This document shows, one piece after another, positions 45,925-55,302 of a stretch of 64,000 bases of DNA. This DNA is from Alcaligenes faecalis (GTDB lineage Bacteria; Pseudomonadota; Gammaproteobacteria; Burkholderiales; Burkholderiaceae_B). The notes under the pieces were generated by a model. That model saw only the letters and a list, made by a program, of their open reading frames with translations. It did no database searches and was not told the DNA's origin. The position numbers were made by a program, and so were the translations under genes. The stretch covers positions 2,294,001 to 2,358,000 of the forward strand of contig NZ_CP031012.1 in the NCBI RefSeq assembly GCF_009497775.1, in the 5' to 3' direction. Position 1 is the first letter of the stretch. Each line of letters opens with the position of its first letter.

Positions 45925-46740
45925 TTACTGCAACTTGTTGATCTTGTCGTTCAAGGTTGCGGCGGACAACTCTCCTGCCCGCACGTCCACCAAGCGCCCC
46001 TGTTCATCCAGGAACAAGGTGGTTGGCAAGCCTCGGCTACGCACAGCCTGACCCAGCTTCATTTGCGGGTCGCGCCACATATTGCCCAGCTCCAGGTTTT
46101 CCTCGTTCAGATACTGCTGGATCTCTTTCAGTTCCTCGCCTTGATTGGCGAACACGATATTCACATCAGACCGGGTCGATTGCACTTGCTTGAAGGCGGG
46201 CATCTCGCGGCGGCATGGGGGGCACCAACTGGCCCACAGGTTCACAACCGTGACCTTGCCTTTATACCGATCCAGATTTTCCGGAGCACTGACATCCAGC
46301 TGCATGGGGATCAGGTCTATCTCGGGTAATGGCATGGCTGTTTCTACCCCACCTCTACCTGTCGCCACCATGATCAGTGAAAAAACCGCGACACCAACGG
46401 CCAGTCCACCCGACACCGCAGGCAAAACGGCCTTGTCACGCAGCACACGCCAGAGCACATAGAACCAGCCTGCGGTGACCGCCGCCGGGATCATGAGACC
46501 GCCATCGCGCAAATCCAGCCAGCTCAGGGGTTCGCTTTGATAAAACTGCCACTGCTGGATCAGAAAGCCCAAACGGCCGACCAGAACGCCCAGAATAATT
46601 GCGCGCCACAACACCGATTCCGCTCGGGTCTGCTTGCGTCTATCCAGCCAGGCGGCCAGAAACAGCCCCAGCAATGCCGCGACCATAAAAGCAAATAAAG
46701 ACGTGGCAAAGGTAAAGGGACCGAGCTGTATGCTTTGCAT
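45925..46740 (-). CDS. Membrane-anchored TlpA-family thiol-disulfide oxidoreductase
   Basis: A 271-residue protein. The first about 130 residues hold three to four hydrophobic segments that resemble the prolipoprotein diacylglyceryl transferase-like membrane domain (LFAFMVAALLGLFLAAWLDRR, WRAIILGVLVGRLGFLI, GGLMIPAAVTAGWF). A periplasmic thioredoxin domain follows with the active site WASWCPPCRREMP (about 174-186) and cis-proline in RGLPTTLFLDEQGRLV. It is probably a reductant for periplasmic thiols or cytochrome maturation. ATG 46740 was preferred over 46746 because AGGA is better spaced. It follows trpF across a terminator. Confidence 0.85.
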   Translation of the reverse strand: MQSIQLGPFTFATSLFAFMVAALLGLFLAAWLDRRKQTRAESVLWRAIILGVLVGRLGFLIQQWQFYQSEPLSWLDLRDGGLMIPAAVTAGWFYVLWRVLRDKAVLPAVSGGLAVGVAVFSLIMVATGRGGVETAMPLPEIDLIPMQLDVSAPENLDRYKGKVTVVNLWASWCPPCRREMPAFKQVQSTRSDVNIVFANQGEELKEIQQYLNEENLELGNMWRDPQMKLGQAVRSRGLPTTLFLDEQGRLVDVRAGELSAATLNDKINKLQ

Positions 46741-46770
46741 AAACATAAATCCTGACAAGACCAAATAAAA

Positions 46771-46795
46771 CCCGACCCGCCATAAGCGGGTCGGG
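46771..46795 (-). terminator. trpF terminator
   Basis: CCCGACCCGC and GCGGGTCGGG form a 10-bp stem with a 5-base loop; on the minus strand TTTTATTT follows. Confidence 0.85.
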
Positions 46796-46837
46796 GCAAT
46801 AAGAACAGACAGCGTCGCGGCTAAAAGATTCCCTAAG

Positions 46838-47500
46838 TCAGGAAGCGCTGCTCAATATCTGCATGAATTGGCCCATTTTCGTGCGGCATTTGATACCGGG
46901 TTCCAGCTCGACTCCACTGCTGACGTCAATGGCATAGGGACGATGCAAGGCGACGCGTTCAGCCACATTGTCGATACGCATGCCGCCGGCCAGCACCAGC
47001 GGTGGCAGGCCGTCCTGGCCTTGCAGACGTGCTTGCAGCCCCTGGATCAGCTCCGGATCAAAAGCCGTACCTGTACCGCCATAGGCATCGTGATAACCGT
47101 CCATCAGCCAGGCACGAGCATCCTGATACTTCAAGCATTGTTCCAGCAGGCCGTCCACCGTATCCAGACCGGGCGCGCCCACTCGAAAAGCCTTGATATA
47201 CGGATGTGCGTAGCGACGGCATTCTTCCGGGCTTTCTTCACCGTGAAATTGCAGCAGATCCGGCTGCACTTGCTCCAGAATTTCGCGCACAAAACTCTCG
47301 GAAGCATTCACGAACAGGCTGACCGCCTGCACAAACGCCGGGACGCGGGCACGCAGGGCAACCGCCTGCTCCGTACTCAACATACGGGCACTTTTCGGGT
47401 AGAAAACAAATCCCACCGCATCCGCGCCCAATTGCACGGCAGCATCAATATCCTGCGCTCGGGTAAAGCCACAAATCTTGACTCGGGTACGGCTGAACAT
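46838..47500 (-). CDS. trpF: Phosphoribosylanthranilate isomerase
   Basis: A 220-residue TIM-barrel enzyme of tryptophan synthesis that isomerises phosphoribosylanthranilate to CdRP. The general base Cys10 is in VKICGFTR, the general acid Asp134 in WLMDGYHDAYGGTG, and LVLAGGMRIDNV and AIDVSSGVE form the phosphate-binding loops. AAGGA lies six bases before ATG 47500. Unlike the usual order in this group, trpB and trpA do not follow: a terminator and a TlpA-like gene do. Confidence 0.94.
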   Translation of the reverse strand: MFSRTRVKICGFTRAQDIDAAVQLGADAVGFVFYPKSARMLSTEQAVALRARVPAFVQAVSLFVNASESFVREILEQVQPDLLQFHGEESPEECRRYAHPYIKAFRVGAPGLDTVDGLLEQCLKYQDARAWLMDGYHDAYGGTGTAFDPELIQGLQARLQGQDGLPPLVLAGGMRIDNVAERVALHRPYAIDVSSGVELEPGIKCRTKMGQFMQILSSAS

Positions 47501-47515
47501 CACACATCCTTGAAT

Positions 47516-47543
47516 AAAAAAAACGGGGGCCAAGTGCCCCCGT
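47516..47543 (-). terminator. Terminator of the dctQM transporter unit
   Basis: ACGGGGGC (47523-47530) and GCCCCCGT (47536-47543) form a perfect stem with a 5-base loop, followed on the minus strand by a run of T. It separates dctM from trpF. Confidence 0.88.
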
Positions 47544-47561
47544 GTGAATCATGAAATAAGC

Positions 47562-49235
47562 TTATTGGAAACCGCTGGCTGCGTCATTCGTCCCAAACCC
47601 ATAGCTGTCAGAACCGTAAGTCGATTCCGTGCCGAACTGGATCTGCGAATCTTCCAGCAGTACCTCACCATGCTTGTAGTGCGTGACCAGCCCAGGGAAG
47701 ACCAGCACGGCAGCTACCATCAACAACTGAATGATAATAAACGGTACCGAGCCCCAGTAAATATCCGTGGTGGCCACACGCTTGATACGCTCGCCCGTGA
47801 CCTTGTCGGTGTAGTCCTCTTTCGGGGCCACCGAACGCAGGAAGAACAGCGCAAAACCAAAGGGCGGGTGCATGAAGGAGGTCTGCATATTGACCGCCAG
47901 CAAGACACCGAACCAGATCAGGTCAATGCCCATCTTGTCGGCAATCGGCCCAAGCAGCGGCACAATAATAAAGGCCAGCTCAAAGAAGTCCAGGAAGAAA
48001 GCCAGCAGGAAGGTCAGGAGACTGACGATGATCAGGAAACCCCATTCCCCGCCGGGCATGTCGATCAGCAGGTGCTCCACCCACAGGTCGCCATTGATGC
48101 CACGGAAGCTCAGGCTAAAGACGGTCGAGCCCACCAGAATGAAGACCACAAAGCAGGACAGACGAGTGGTGGATTCCATGGCCTGACGCAGCAGCTTCCA
48201 GGACAGGCGACCACGGGATACGGCCATGATGATGGCACCCACAGCCCCCATCGCCCCACCCTCGGTTGGAGTTGCCACGCCAATAAAGATCGTGCCCAGC
48301 ACCAGGAAGATCAGGAACAAAGGTGGCACCATCACAAAGACCACGCGCTCGGCGATCTTGGACAGCATTTTCAGTTTGAGCAGCTTGTTGATCAGTGCGA
48401 TCACCCAGGCCGTCACGCCCCACAGCAGCAGCACCACAACCACGTGCTCGTCCATCGGGATATTAGGGTGCGTGACAAAGTAGTGCTGCGAACCGAAATA
48501 CGCCACCGCAGTTGCGACCAGCGTCAGAACAATCAGGGATGTCAGGCCGCGGCTACCGTTAGCTTCAACATAGATACGCGCTTCGGGCGGCAAAGCCGGG
48601 GCCGATTTGGGCTTGATGTAGGACATCACCACGATGTAGAGGATGTAGACCGCCGTCAACAGCAAACCGGGGAGCATGGCGCCACGGTACATATCACCAA
48701 TGGAGCGACCCAACTGGTCAGCCAGAATGATCAGTACGATGGAGGGCGGAATGATCTGCGACAAGGTCCCGGAAGCGGCAATCACCCCCGTTGCCAGCCT
48801 GCGGTCATAACCGTAGCGCAACATGATGGGCAAGGAGATCAGACCCATGGAAATCACGGAAGCTGACACCACACCAGTTGTGGCGGCCAGCATGGCGCCA
48901 ACCAGCACGACGGCAATGGCCAGGCCACCACGTAGCGGGCCGAACAACTGACCAATAGTGTCCAGCAAGTCCTCCGCCATCCCTGATCGCTCAAGAATCA
49001 GCCCCATCAGGGTAAAGAACGGAACAGCCAGCAAGGTATCGTTTTCAACAATGCCAAATACCCGTTGCGGCAAGGCCTGGAACAAGGCCGGCTGCATCAT
49101 GCCCAATTCGATGGCGACCAGACCGTACAGGACACCGATCGCAGACAGCGTGAAGGTAACCGGGAAGCCCAACAGCAAAAACACGATCAAGTTGATGAAC
49201 ATGATCGGGGCCAGATTATCAGTCAAGAATTCCAT
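47562..49235 (-). CDS. dctM: TRAP transporter large permease subunit (DctM-like)
   Basis: A 557-residue inner-membrane protein with about fourteen hydrophobic segments. It is longer than the classic DctM (about 430) because of a central hydrophilic/helical insertion (about 190-300), as in the subgroup called mannitol/chloroaromatic TRAP transporters. Conserved segments include VPFFTLMGLILERSGMAEDLLDTI, AATTGVVSASVISMGLISLPIMLRYGYDRRLATGVIAASGTLSQIIPPSIVLI and NMQTSFMHPPFGFALFFLRSVAP. The DctQ-like gene lies 2 bases upstream. No DctP-type binding protein is in the window. Substrate unknown, probably an organic acid. Confidence 0.9.
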   Translation of the reverse strand: MEFLTDNLAPIMFINLIVFLLLGFPVTFTLSAIGVLYGLVAIELGMMQPALFQALPQRVFGIVENDTLLAVPFFTLMGLILERSGMAEDLLDTIGQLFGPLRGGLAIAVVLVGAMLAATTGVVSASVISMGLISLPIMLRYGYDRRLATGVIAASGTLSQIIPPSIVLIILADQLGRSIGDMYRGAMLPGLLLTAVYILYIVVMSYIKPKSAPALPPEARIYVEANGSRGLTSLIVLTLVATAVAYFGSQHYFVTHPNIPMDEHVVVVLLLWGVTAWVIALINKLLKLKMLSKIAERVVFVMVPPLFLIFLVLGTIFIGVATPTEGGAMGAVGAIIMAVSRGRLSWKLLRQAMESTTRLSCFVVFILVGSTVFSLSFRGINGDLWVEHLLIDMPGGEWGFLIIVSLLTFLLAFFLDFFELAFIIVPLLGPIADKMGIDLIWFGVLLAVNMQTSFMHPPFGFALFFLRSVAPKEDYTDKVTGERIKRVATTDIYWGSVPFIIIQLLMVAAVLVFPGLVTHYKHGEVLLEDSQIQFGTESTYGSDSYGFGTNDAASGFQ

Positions 49236-49237
49236 TG

Positions 49238-49855
49238 TTACTGGCCCTTGGAAACAGAGAGTGTTGCTTCATTTGCCTGGGCAATCTCGCGGATTTCCTG
49301 GGCAAGCTCTTCCTCGGCACTCAGCCCCCCATTTCTTAACAAGGGATTAGGACAAGCACCACGCAAAAAGCCTATGCATTTGATCAGATGCGACACACCG
49401 GCCAGGGCTAACAAAAAGAAGCCAACGGGAATCAATAACTTGACCGGCCAACGTATCATCCCCCCGGTATTGGAGGAAAGCTCGTTAAGCACATAGGATT
49501 GCTCGAAAAAGGGAATCGAGAGCCAGAAAATAAGCAGTGTGGCGGGTAGAAGGAAAAAGATCACGCCGATAACATCGATCCAGACCTGAACCCGGGGCGG
49601 GAATCGTTCCGCCAGGGCATCCACCCGTACATGCTCATTGACAAAGAAGGTGTAACCCGCTGCCAGCAAGAAAATTGCACCGAACAAATACCATTGCAAT
49701 TCAAGCCAGTAGTTCGAGCTGACGCCGAACACTTTACGCACGATGGCGTTAATCGCACTGACCAACACCACGATCAGGGTCAGCCAAGTCACGGACTTAC
49801 CAACGACCGTATTCAGACGGTCGATCAAACTAGACAATCGTAAGAAGAATTTCAT
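49238..49855 (-). CDS. dctQ: TRAP transporter small permease subunit (DctQ-like)
   Basis: A 205-residue membrane protein with four hydrophobic segments. The conserved NYWLELQWYLFGAIFLLAAGYTFFVNEHVRVDAL region is typical of DctQ in the long-DctM TRAP subgroup. A C-terminal cytosolic tail of about 45 residues follows the last helix. It is the first gene of the dctQM unit. The 185 bases upstream, between dctQ and truA, contain no gene and presumably its promoter. Confidence 0.88.
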   Translation of the reverse strand: MKFFLRLSSLIDRLNTVVGKSVTWLTLIVVLVSAINAIVRKVFGVSSNYWLELQWYLFGAIFLLAAGYTFFVNEHVRVDALAERFPPRVQVWIDVIGVIFFLLPATLLIFWLSIPFFEQSYVLNELSSNTGGMIRWPVKLLIPVGFFLLALAGVSHLIKCIGFLRGACPNPLLRNGGLSAEEELAQEIREIAQANEATLSVSKGQ

Positions 49856-50040
49856 GGCCTTGCTCAGGATATGGTCGCCTTCTGGATTCGCTTGTGGCTA
49901 ATGCCCGAAGGTGGTCGGCCTTATACAGATAAGAATGTAAGAGAAGAAAATGGCTTCACATTTTATACGATTGAAGCATGTGAAACCGATTCGAATACCG
50001 GGGATAAACCCTTTAGAAACGGGCTAAATCATGATTTTTT

Positions 50041-50856
50041 TCAGGCCGTTTCACCAAAGCGCAATCCACTTAACTCGTAGAGCAAATCGTAGGGATTGCT
50101 GGTGGGAATGCCGAACTGCTCGGGATAATCTACCCCGGCCAGATACAGGCCGCTGGCATCGAAAGTCGGAGCCGATAAACGACGGTCCCGTTGAGCCAGC
50201 AAATGCAGCACCCAGGATGGGGGCTGGCGTCCTTGTCCGATATAAATCAGCATACCCATCAGATTGCGAATCATGTGATGCAAAAAGGCATTGGCGCTGA
50301 AACGGAACAGGAAAAAATCGCCCTGCTGCTCAATCCGTATCTGCGACATGGTGCGCACCGGACTGGCCGCCTGGCATTGCGAGGAACGAAATGCGCTGAA
50401 GTCGTGCTCGCCCACCAGATGCTGGGCAGCCTCTTGCATCAGGGCCAAGTCCAAAGGACGAAACACCCAGGCCACTCGGCCATGCAACAAGGGGGAACGC
50501 ACCCGGTGCTGACGCAGCAGGTACACGTAGTGACGACCTTGGGCCGAGAAGCGGGCATGAAAATCATCCGGCACTTCGCGCGCCCACTGCACGGAAACAG
50601 AGTCCGGCAGCAAGGCATTCAAACCGCGCACCCACGACTCCAGGCTGCGCTCGGCAGCCGTATCCAGATGAACTACTTGATTGAGGGCATGAACGCCGGT
50701 GTCGGTACGACCAGCACAGATCGTAGAAACAGGCTGGGCCGTAAAACGGCCCAGTGCCTGCTCCAAAACATCTTGAACGGTGTTGCCACCGGCCTGACTT
50801 TGCCAACCCAGCCAGGGCGTCCCTTCATAGCAGACACCCAATGCGATACGTCTCAT
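50041..50856 (-). CDS. truA: tRNA pseudouridine(38-40) synthase TruA
   Basis: A 271-residue enzyme that makes pseudouridine at positions 38-40 of the anticodon stem. The catalytic Asp is in CAGRTDTGVHALNQVVH. The opening MRRIALGVCYEGTPWLGWQSQAGGNTVQDVLEQAL and the later FLHHMIRNLMGMLIYIGQG are diagnostic. It starts 12 bases after fimV on the same strand and belongs to the asd-fimV-truA unit. Confidence 0.95.
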   Translation of the reverse strand: MRRIALGVCYEGTPWLGWQSQAGGNTVQDVLEQALGRFTAQPVSTICAGRTDTGVHALNQVVHLDTAAERSLESWVRGLNALLPDSVSVQWAREVPDDFHARFSAQGRHYVYLLRQHRVRSPLLHGRVAWVFRPLDLALMQEAAQHLVGEHDFSAFRSSQCQAASPVRTMSQIRIEQQGDFFLFRFSANAFLHHMIRNLMGMLIYIGQGRQPPSWVLHLLAQRDRRLSAPTFDASGLYLAGVDYPEQFGIPTSNPYDLLYELSGLRFGETA

Positions 50857-50868
50857 GGTGGCTTGGCC

Positions 50869-52275
50869 TTACTGACGAACGGGAGGCTCGTCCGAAGGCG
50901 GCTGGTCCAGATCCAGATTGATTTTTTCCAGCTTTTCCCGAACCATCGCTTCGCTGACAGGCGCAGGAGAATCATCGCCATTGCGATTTTCGGTATTGGC
51001 ACGGCGCAAGACCCAGGTCACCAAGACCACAATCAACGCCAGTACCACGGCCATCACGGCCAACATATGTTCTTGAATCCAGGACACGGTCTTTTTTGCC
51101 TTGTTAACTGCACCGGCCATCTTGCCCTGCTCGGACTCGGATGGCGCGGCAATCGCTCCTGCCACGGCGGCAGAAGCAGCGGCGCCTGAAGCGCCAGAAT
51201 GAGTATTACCCGTCGCAGCATCGCTGCCGGAGTCACCCAGACCCAGCTCTTGCGCTGAATCCAGGACTAGATCTTTAGCGGCCTCGCCCTGGGACTGCAA
51301 GGCACGGCCCAGAGTGGAGACATTCTCTTCCAGTTGCGAGACACGATCGCCGGTTTCGCGCAGCTCGTGCTGCAACTGCTGTTTGGCGTCACGGGCTTCT
51401 GCCCCTGCCGACAAGAGCAAACGATCCTGGCCTTGTGCCTGAGCACCTGGCTCGCTGGAACCAGTTTGTGCCACACCTTGGGACGCATCCGCCTGATCCT
51501 GCCCGGTTTGCATCGCGGAACGCAAGGCCTGAGCCTGATCAACGTAGAAACGGCGAGCCTGGGCATCGTCGATGGACAACATGGCCGCCGCATCAGGAAT
51601 CTGTAGTGTTTGGCCCGCTTTCAGGCGGTGCATGTTCTGGTCGATGAAGGCATTCGGGTTCTGTTTTTGAACCGCCATCATCCACTGATAAGAACTGACA
51701 CCGTCCACCGCATGGCGACGCGCCAGAGCATGCAAGGTATCACCCGATTTCACGCGTACCGCGCTTTGGGTCTGCACATTGGAGGCAGAAGCCGCCGCAG
51801 AGGCTTGCACGGACACGAGAGCCTGATAGCCTGCTTGTGGCTGAGCCACTGCCTTCACGGCCACCGGGGCCGGAGCCAGCACGCTGACCTGATGCAGGAA
51901 CTGCCCACTATCACTTTGAATCTGCAAAAGCACATCGGCCACGGAACCCGAGAACATCTGCTCGGAGGACAGCCGAATGCGTCGTACTTGCCCCTGCCCG
52001 TCCCGGTCGATGACGGCCTTCAGGGAGTCCAAATCAACCGGAGGGGTCAAGCCAGCCTGTTGCCAGGCCGACAAGGGAGCGGGTGTCACCTTCAGGGACA
52101 AGCTTTCTTCAGGGCTGATCTGTCGAATGCCCACATCCAGCTTGAAAACCTGATTGGGAGCCGACACCAGACGACTATGGCCGATTTCCAAAGCGGAAAC
52201 CGGCGCAGCCGCCAGCATCCCGGCCAATAGCAGGGCCGAACCCAGCGTACGTACAGGATGCAGACGGCCAGCCAT
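50869..52275 (-). CDS. fimV: FimV-like LysM and transmembrane protein
   Basis: A 468-residue protein with a signal peptide (MAGRLHPVRTLGSALLLAGMLAAAPVSA), a FimV-type N-terminal domain (EIGHSRLVSAPNQVFKLDVGI), a LysM peptidoglycan-binding domain at about 170-225 (VKSGDTLHALARRHAVDG to LKAGQTLQIPD), a coiled-coil/Gln-rich stretch and one transmembrane helix near 407-428 (MLAVMAVVLALIVVLVTWVL). Pseudomonas FimV is about twice as long and supports type IV pili; this shorter form is common in betaproteobacteria. Position between asd and truA is the conserved one. Confidence 0.85.
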   Translation of the reverse strand: MAGRLHPVRTLGSALLLAGMLAAAPVSALEIGHSRLVSAPNQVFKLDVGIRQISPEESLSLKVTPAPLSAWQQAGLTPPVDLDSLKAVIDRDGQGQVRRIRLSSEQMFSGSVADVLLQIQSDSGQFLHQVSVLAPAPVAVKAVAQPQAGYQALVSVQASAAASASNVQTQSAVRVKSGDTLHALARRHAVDGVSSYQWMMAVQKQNPNAFIDQNMHRLKAGQTLQIPDAAAMLSIDDAQARRFYVDQAQALRSAMQTGQDQADASQGVAQTGSSEPGAQAQGQDRLLLSAGAEARDAKQQLQHELRETGDRVSQLEENVSTLGRALQSQGEAAKDLVLDSAQELGLGDSGSDAATGNTHSGASGAAASAAVAGAIAAPSESEQGKMAGAVNKAKKTVSWIQEHMLAVMAVVLALIVVLVTWVLRRANTENRNGDDSPAPVSEAMVREKLEKINLDLDQPPSDEPPVRQ

Positions 52276-52277
52276 GA

Positions 52278-53402
52278 TTAAAGCTCGCCCAAAGCGATGC
52301 GCAACATGCGGCGCAGCGGTTCAGCCGCACCCCACAGCAACTGATCGCCTACCGTGAAGGCGCTCAGGTACTCGGGGCCCATGTTCAGCTTGCGCAGACG
52401 GCCAACGGGGATGTCCAGCGTGCCGGTCACGGCAACAGGAGTCAAAGCCTGAACCGTCGCCTGACGCTCGTTAGGAATGACTTTGGCCCACTTGGAACCT
52501 TCAGCCAGGATGTCGGTGATCTCGTCCAGCGGAACGTCACGCGTCATCTTGATGGTCAAGGCCTGGCTGTGGCAGCGCATGGCACCAATACGTACGCACA
52601 AACCGTCGATAGGAATGTGCTTGTCCTGTGCGCCACGGCCCAGGATCTTGTTGGTTTCCACGCCTGCTTTCCACTCTTCGCGCGTCATGCCATTGCCCAG
52701 GTCGGAGTCGATCCAGGGGATCAGGCTGCCGCCCAGTGGTACGCCGAAGTTTTTCTGAGGCAGGTTGGGATCGCGTTGTGTCTGCAAGACACCGCGGTCG
52801 ATATCCAGAATGGCCGATGCAGGATCGTCCAGCAGGCTGGAGACCGACTGGTTGATCAGACCGAACTGTGTCAGCAGTTCACGCATGTGTTGTGCGCCAC
52901 CGCCGGAAGCGGCCTGGTACGTCATGCTGGTCATCCACTCAACCAGGTTCTGGTTGAACAGACCACCCAGACCCATCAGCATGCAGCTAACGGTACAGTT
53001 TCCACCGATGAACTGCTTGCCACCTTTGGCCAGTGCAGCATCAATAACAGGACGGTTGACCGGGTCCAGCACGATCACGGAGTTTTCATCCATGCGCAGC
53101 GTGCTGGCCGCGTCAATCCACAAACCGTTCCACCCAGCGGCACGCAGTTTGGGGTAGATCTGGCTTGTGTAATCTCCACCTTGGGCGGTCACAATAATTG
53201 GCAACTTCTTCAAAGCGTCAATATCGTGAGCGTCCTGCAATGGGCCAGCGCCGTCAGCCCACGTGGGAGCTGCGCCGCCAGCATTGCTAGTCGAGAAAAA
53301 CACCGGCTGAAAAAGGGAAAAATCGCCTTCGTCGCGCATGCGCTGCATGAGCACGGAGCCCACCATCCCACGCCAGCCGACCAAACCTACCGCTTGAGTC
53401 AT
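52278..53402 (-). CDS. asd: Aspartate-semialdehyde dehydrogenase
   Basis: A 374-residue enzyme reducing aspartyl phosphate to aspartate semialdehyde for lysine, threonine, methionine and cell-wall diaminopimelate. It opens [22 protein letters not shown] (NADP site); the catalytic Cys is in [16 protein letters not shown] and the His is in [21 protein letters not shown] lies eight bases before ATG 53402. The gene lies between leuB and fimV, the order usual in this group. Confidence 0.95.
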   Translation of the reverse strand: MTQAVGLVGWRGMVGSVLMQRMRDEGDFSLFQPVFFSTSNAGGAAPTWADGAGPLQDAHDIDALKKLPIIVTAQGGDYTSQIYPKLRAAGWNGLWIDAASTLRMDENSVIVLDPVNRPVIDAALAKGGKQFIGGNCTVSCMLMGLGGLFNQNLVEWMTSMTYQAASGGGAQHMRELLTQFGLINQSVSSLLDDPASAILDIDRGVLQTQRDPNLPQKNFGVPLGGSLIPWIDSDLGNGMTREEWKAGVETNKILGRGAQDKHIPIDGLCVRIGAMRCHSQALTIKMTRDVPLDEITDILAEGSKWAKVIPNERQATVQALTPVAVTGTLDIPVGRLRKLNMGPEYLSAFTVGDQLLWGAAEPLRRMLRIALGEL

Positions 53403-53448
53403 GGTAATACCACCTGGATATATAAAAAAAATAAAACGATAAAAGATA

Positions 53449-54525
53449 CTATCGCAAAGCCTTGAGCACTGCATCCCCCATAGCACTGGTGCTCAGCAAT
53501 TGGCAACCGTCTTCGTAGATGTCGCCGGTACGCAGACCTTGTTCGAGCACGCTGGCAACCGCCGCTTCGATACGCTTGGCCTGGTCTTCTGCATTGAGCG
53601 AGTAGCGCAGCAACATGGCAGCAGACAAAATGGTGGCCAAAGGATTGGCCTTGTCCTGACCGGCGATATCGGGTGCCGAGCCGTGGCTGGGTTCGTACAA
53701 ACCTTGCTGGGATGCGTTCAGGGACGCCGAGGGCAACATGCCAATGGAGCCTGTCAACATGGCTGCTTCATCCGATAGGATATCGCCAAACAGGTTGCCT
53801 GTGACGATCACGTCGAATTCTTTTGGTGCACGCACCAATTGCATGGCGGCATTGTCCACGTACATATGGCTCAATTCCACGTCCGGATACTCACGGGCCA
53901 CATCAATCATGATGTCGCGCCAGAACTGCGATGTTTCCAGCACGTTGGACTTGTCCACGCTGCACAAGCGCTTTTGACGCTTTTGGGCAGCCTGGAAACC
54001 CACATGGGCAATACGGCGCACTTCGCTTTCGGCGTAGTGCATGGTGTCAAAACCCTGACGCTCGCCCGCGAAATTACCCTCTTCCACGGTACGCACGCCA
54101 CGGGGCTGACCGAAGTAGATATCGCCCGTCAGTTCACGCACGATCAGGATATCCAGACCGGACACGACTTCTGGTTTCAGGGTGGAGGCGTTAGCCAGTT
54201 GTGGGTACAGAATGGCGGGACGCAGATTGGCGAACAGACCCATGGCACGACGCAGGCCCAAAATGGCTTGCTCGGGACGCAGGTGGCGCTCCAGCGAGTC
54301 GTATTTCCAGTCACCCACGGCGCCGAACAACACGGCGTCGGAGCTTTGAGCCAGGCTCAGTGTTTCGGGTGGCAGGGGGTGGCCGTGCAGATCGTAAGCG
54401 GCACCGCCCACAGGAGCCACGGTCATTTCCAGATCCATGCCCAGAGCGCCCAGCACGCGCTGAGCCTGTTCGGTAATCTCGGGACCGATGCCGTCACCGG
54501 GCAACACTGCAATTTTATGAGTCAT
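53449..54525 (-). CDS. leuB: 3-isopropylmalate dehydrogenase
   Basis: A 358-residue NAD-dependent decarboxylating dehydrogenase of leucine synthesis. It opens [20 protein letters not shown], has the substrate arginines ([38 protein letters not shown]), the metal-binding [17 protein letters not shown] and the NAD-contacting [20 protein letters not shown] 54525 matches the family N terminus. Third gene of leuCDB, 120 bases after leuD, with a hairpin between. Confidence 0.95.
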   Translation of the reverse strand: MTHKIAVLPGDGIGPEITEQAQRVLGALGMDLEMTVAPVGGAAYDLHGHPLPPETLSLAQSSDAVLFGAVGDWKYDSLERHLRPEQAILGLRRAMGLFANLRPAILYPQLANASTLKPEVVSGLDILIVRELTGDIYFGQPRGVRTVEEGNFAGERQGFDTMHYAESEVRRIAHVGFQAAQKRQKRLCSVDKSNVLETSQFWRDIMIDVAREYPDVELSHMYVDNAAMQLVRAPKEFDVIVTGNLFGDILSDEAAMLTGSIGMLPSASLNASQQGLYEPSHGSAPDIAGQDKANPLATILSAAMLLRYSLNAEDQAKRIEAAVASVLEQGLRTGDIYEDGCQLLSTSAMGDAVLKALR

Positions 54526-54565
54526 GATGAATAGGACGTAAAAATTAGGGAGTAAGAGTGAAGAA

Positions 54566-54585
54566 CTCCGGCCTGAAGGCCGGAG
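54566..54585 (-). terminator. Hairpin between leuD and leuB
   Basis: CTCCGGCC and GGCCGGAG pair around a 4-base loop. On the minus strand a loose T-rich stretch (TTCTTCACTCTT) follows. It may reduce readthrough or stabilise an mRNA end rather than stop transcription fully. Confidence 0.45.
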
Positions 54586-54644
54586 CATCTTGGCCGCCTA
54601 GAAAGGCAGCAACAGCGAGACTGCTACAAAACCTGCTCCTGGGC

Positions 54645-55289
54645 TCAAGGTTGCCCAACCAGCCAGGGGTGGCGGGCCAGACGCTCGGCTTCGTACTGAC
54701 GGATCATGTCCGCTTTCTGCAAGGTCAGGCCAATTTCATCCAGACCATTCAAGAGGCTGTGCTTGCGCGAAGCATCAATGGTGAACGGCAGCTCACGACC
54801 TTCAGGCGTGATCACGCGCTGCTCGGCCAGATCAATACGCAACTTGTAGCCGGGGAAGGCTTTGACTTCGTCGAACAGGCGGGCAATATCCAGCTCGTTC
54901 AGGACGATGGGCAGCAAGCCGTTCTTGAAACTGTTGTTGAAGAAAATATCGGCAAAGGACGGCGCAATAATGGCGCGAAAGCCGTATTGCATCAAAGCCC
55001 AGGGAGCGTGCTCGCGGCTGGAGCCACAGCCAAAGTTCTTGCGCGCCAGCAGCACGGAAGCGCCCTGGTAGCGGTCCTGGTTCAGCACAAAGTCCGGGTT
55101 CAGCGGGCGGCGGGAATTGTCCATGCCGGGCTCGCCGTGATCCAGATAGCGCAATTCATCAAACAAGTTGGGGCCAAAGCCGGTGCGCTTGATGGATTTG
55201 AGGAACTGCTTGGGGATGATCAAGTCCGTATCCACGTTCTCCCGATCCAAGGGAGCGACCAGACCTTCATGAGTAGTAAATGTTTGCAT
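54645..55289 (-). CDS. leuD: 3-isopropylmalate dehydratase small subunit
   Basis: A 214-residue swivelling domain subunit that pairs with LeuC. Family motifs are [42 protein letters not shown] (substrate-binding loop) and [25 protein letters not shown] 55289 ([18 protein letters not shown]) was chosen. It starts 13 bases after leuC on the same strand. Confidence 0.95.
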   Translation of the reverse strand: MQTFTTHEGLVAPLDRENVDTDLIIPKQFLKSIKRTGFGPNLFDELRYLDHGEPGMDNSRRPLNPDFVLNQDRYQGASVLLARKNFGCGSSREHAPWALMQYGFRAIIAPSFADIFFNNSFKNGLLPIVLNELDIARLFDEVKAFPGYKLRIDLAEQRVITPEGRELPFTIDASRKHSLLNGLDEIGLTLQKADMIRQYEAERLARHPWLVGQP

Positions 55290-55302
55290 GGTGTGGATTT
55301 CC

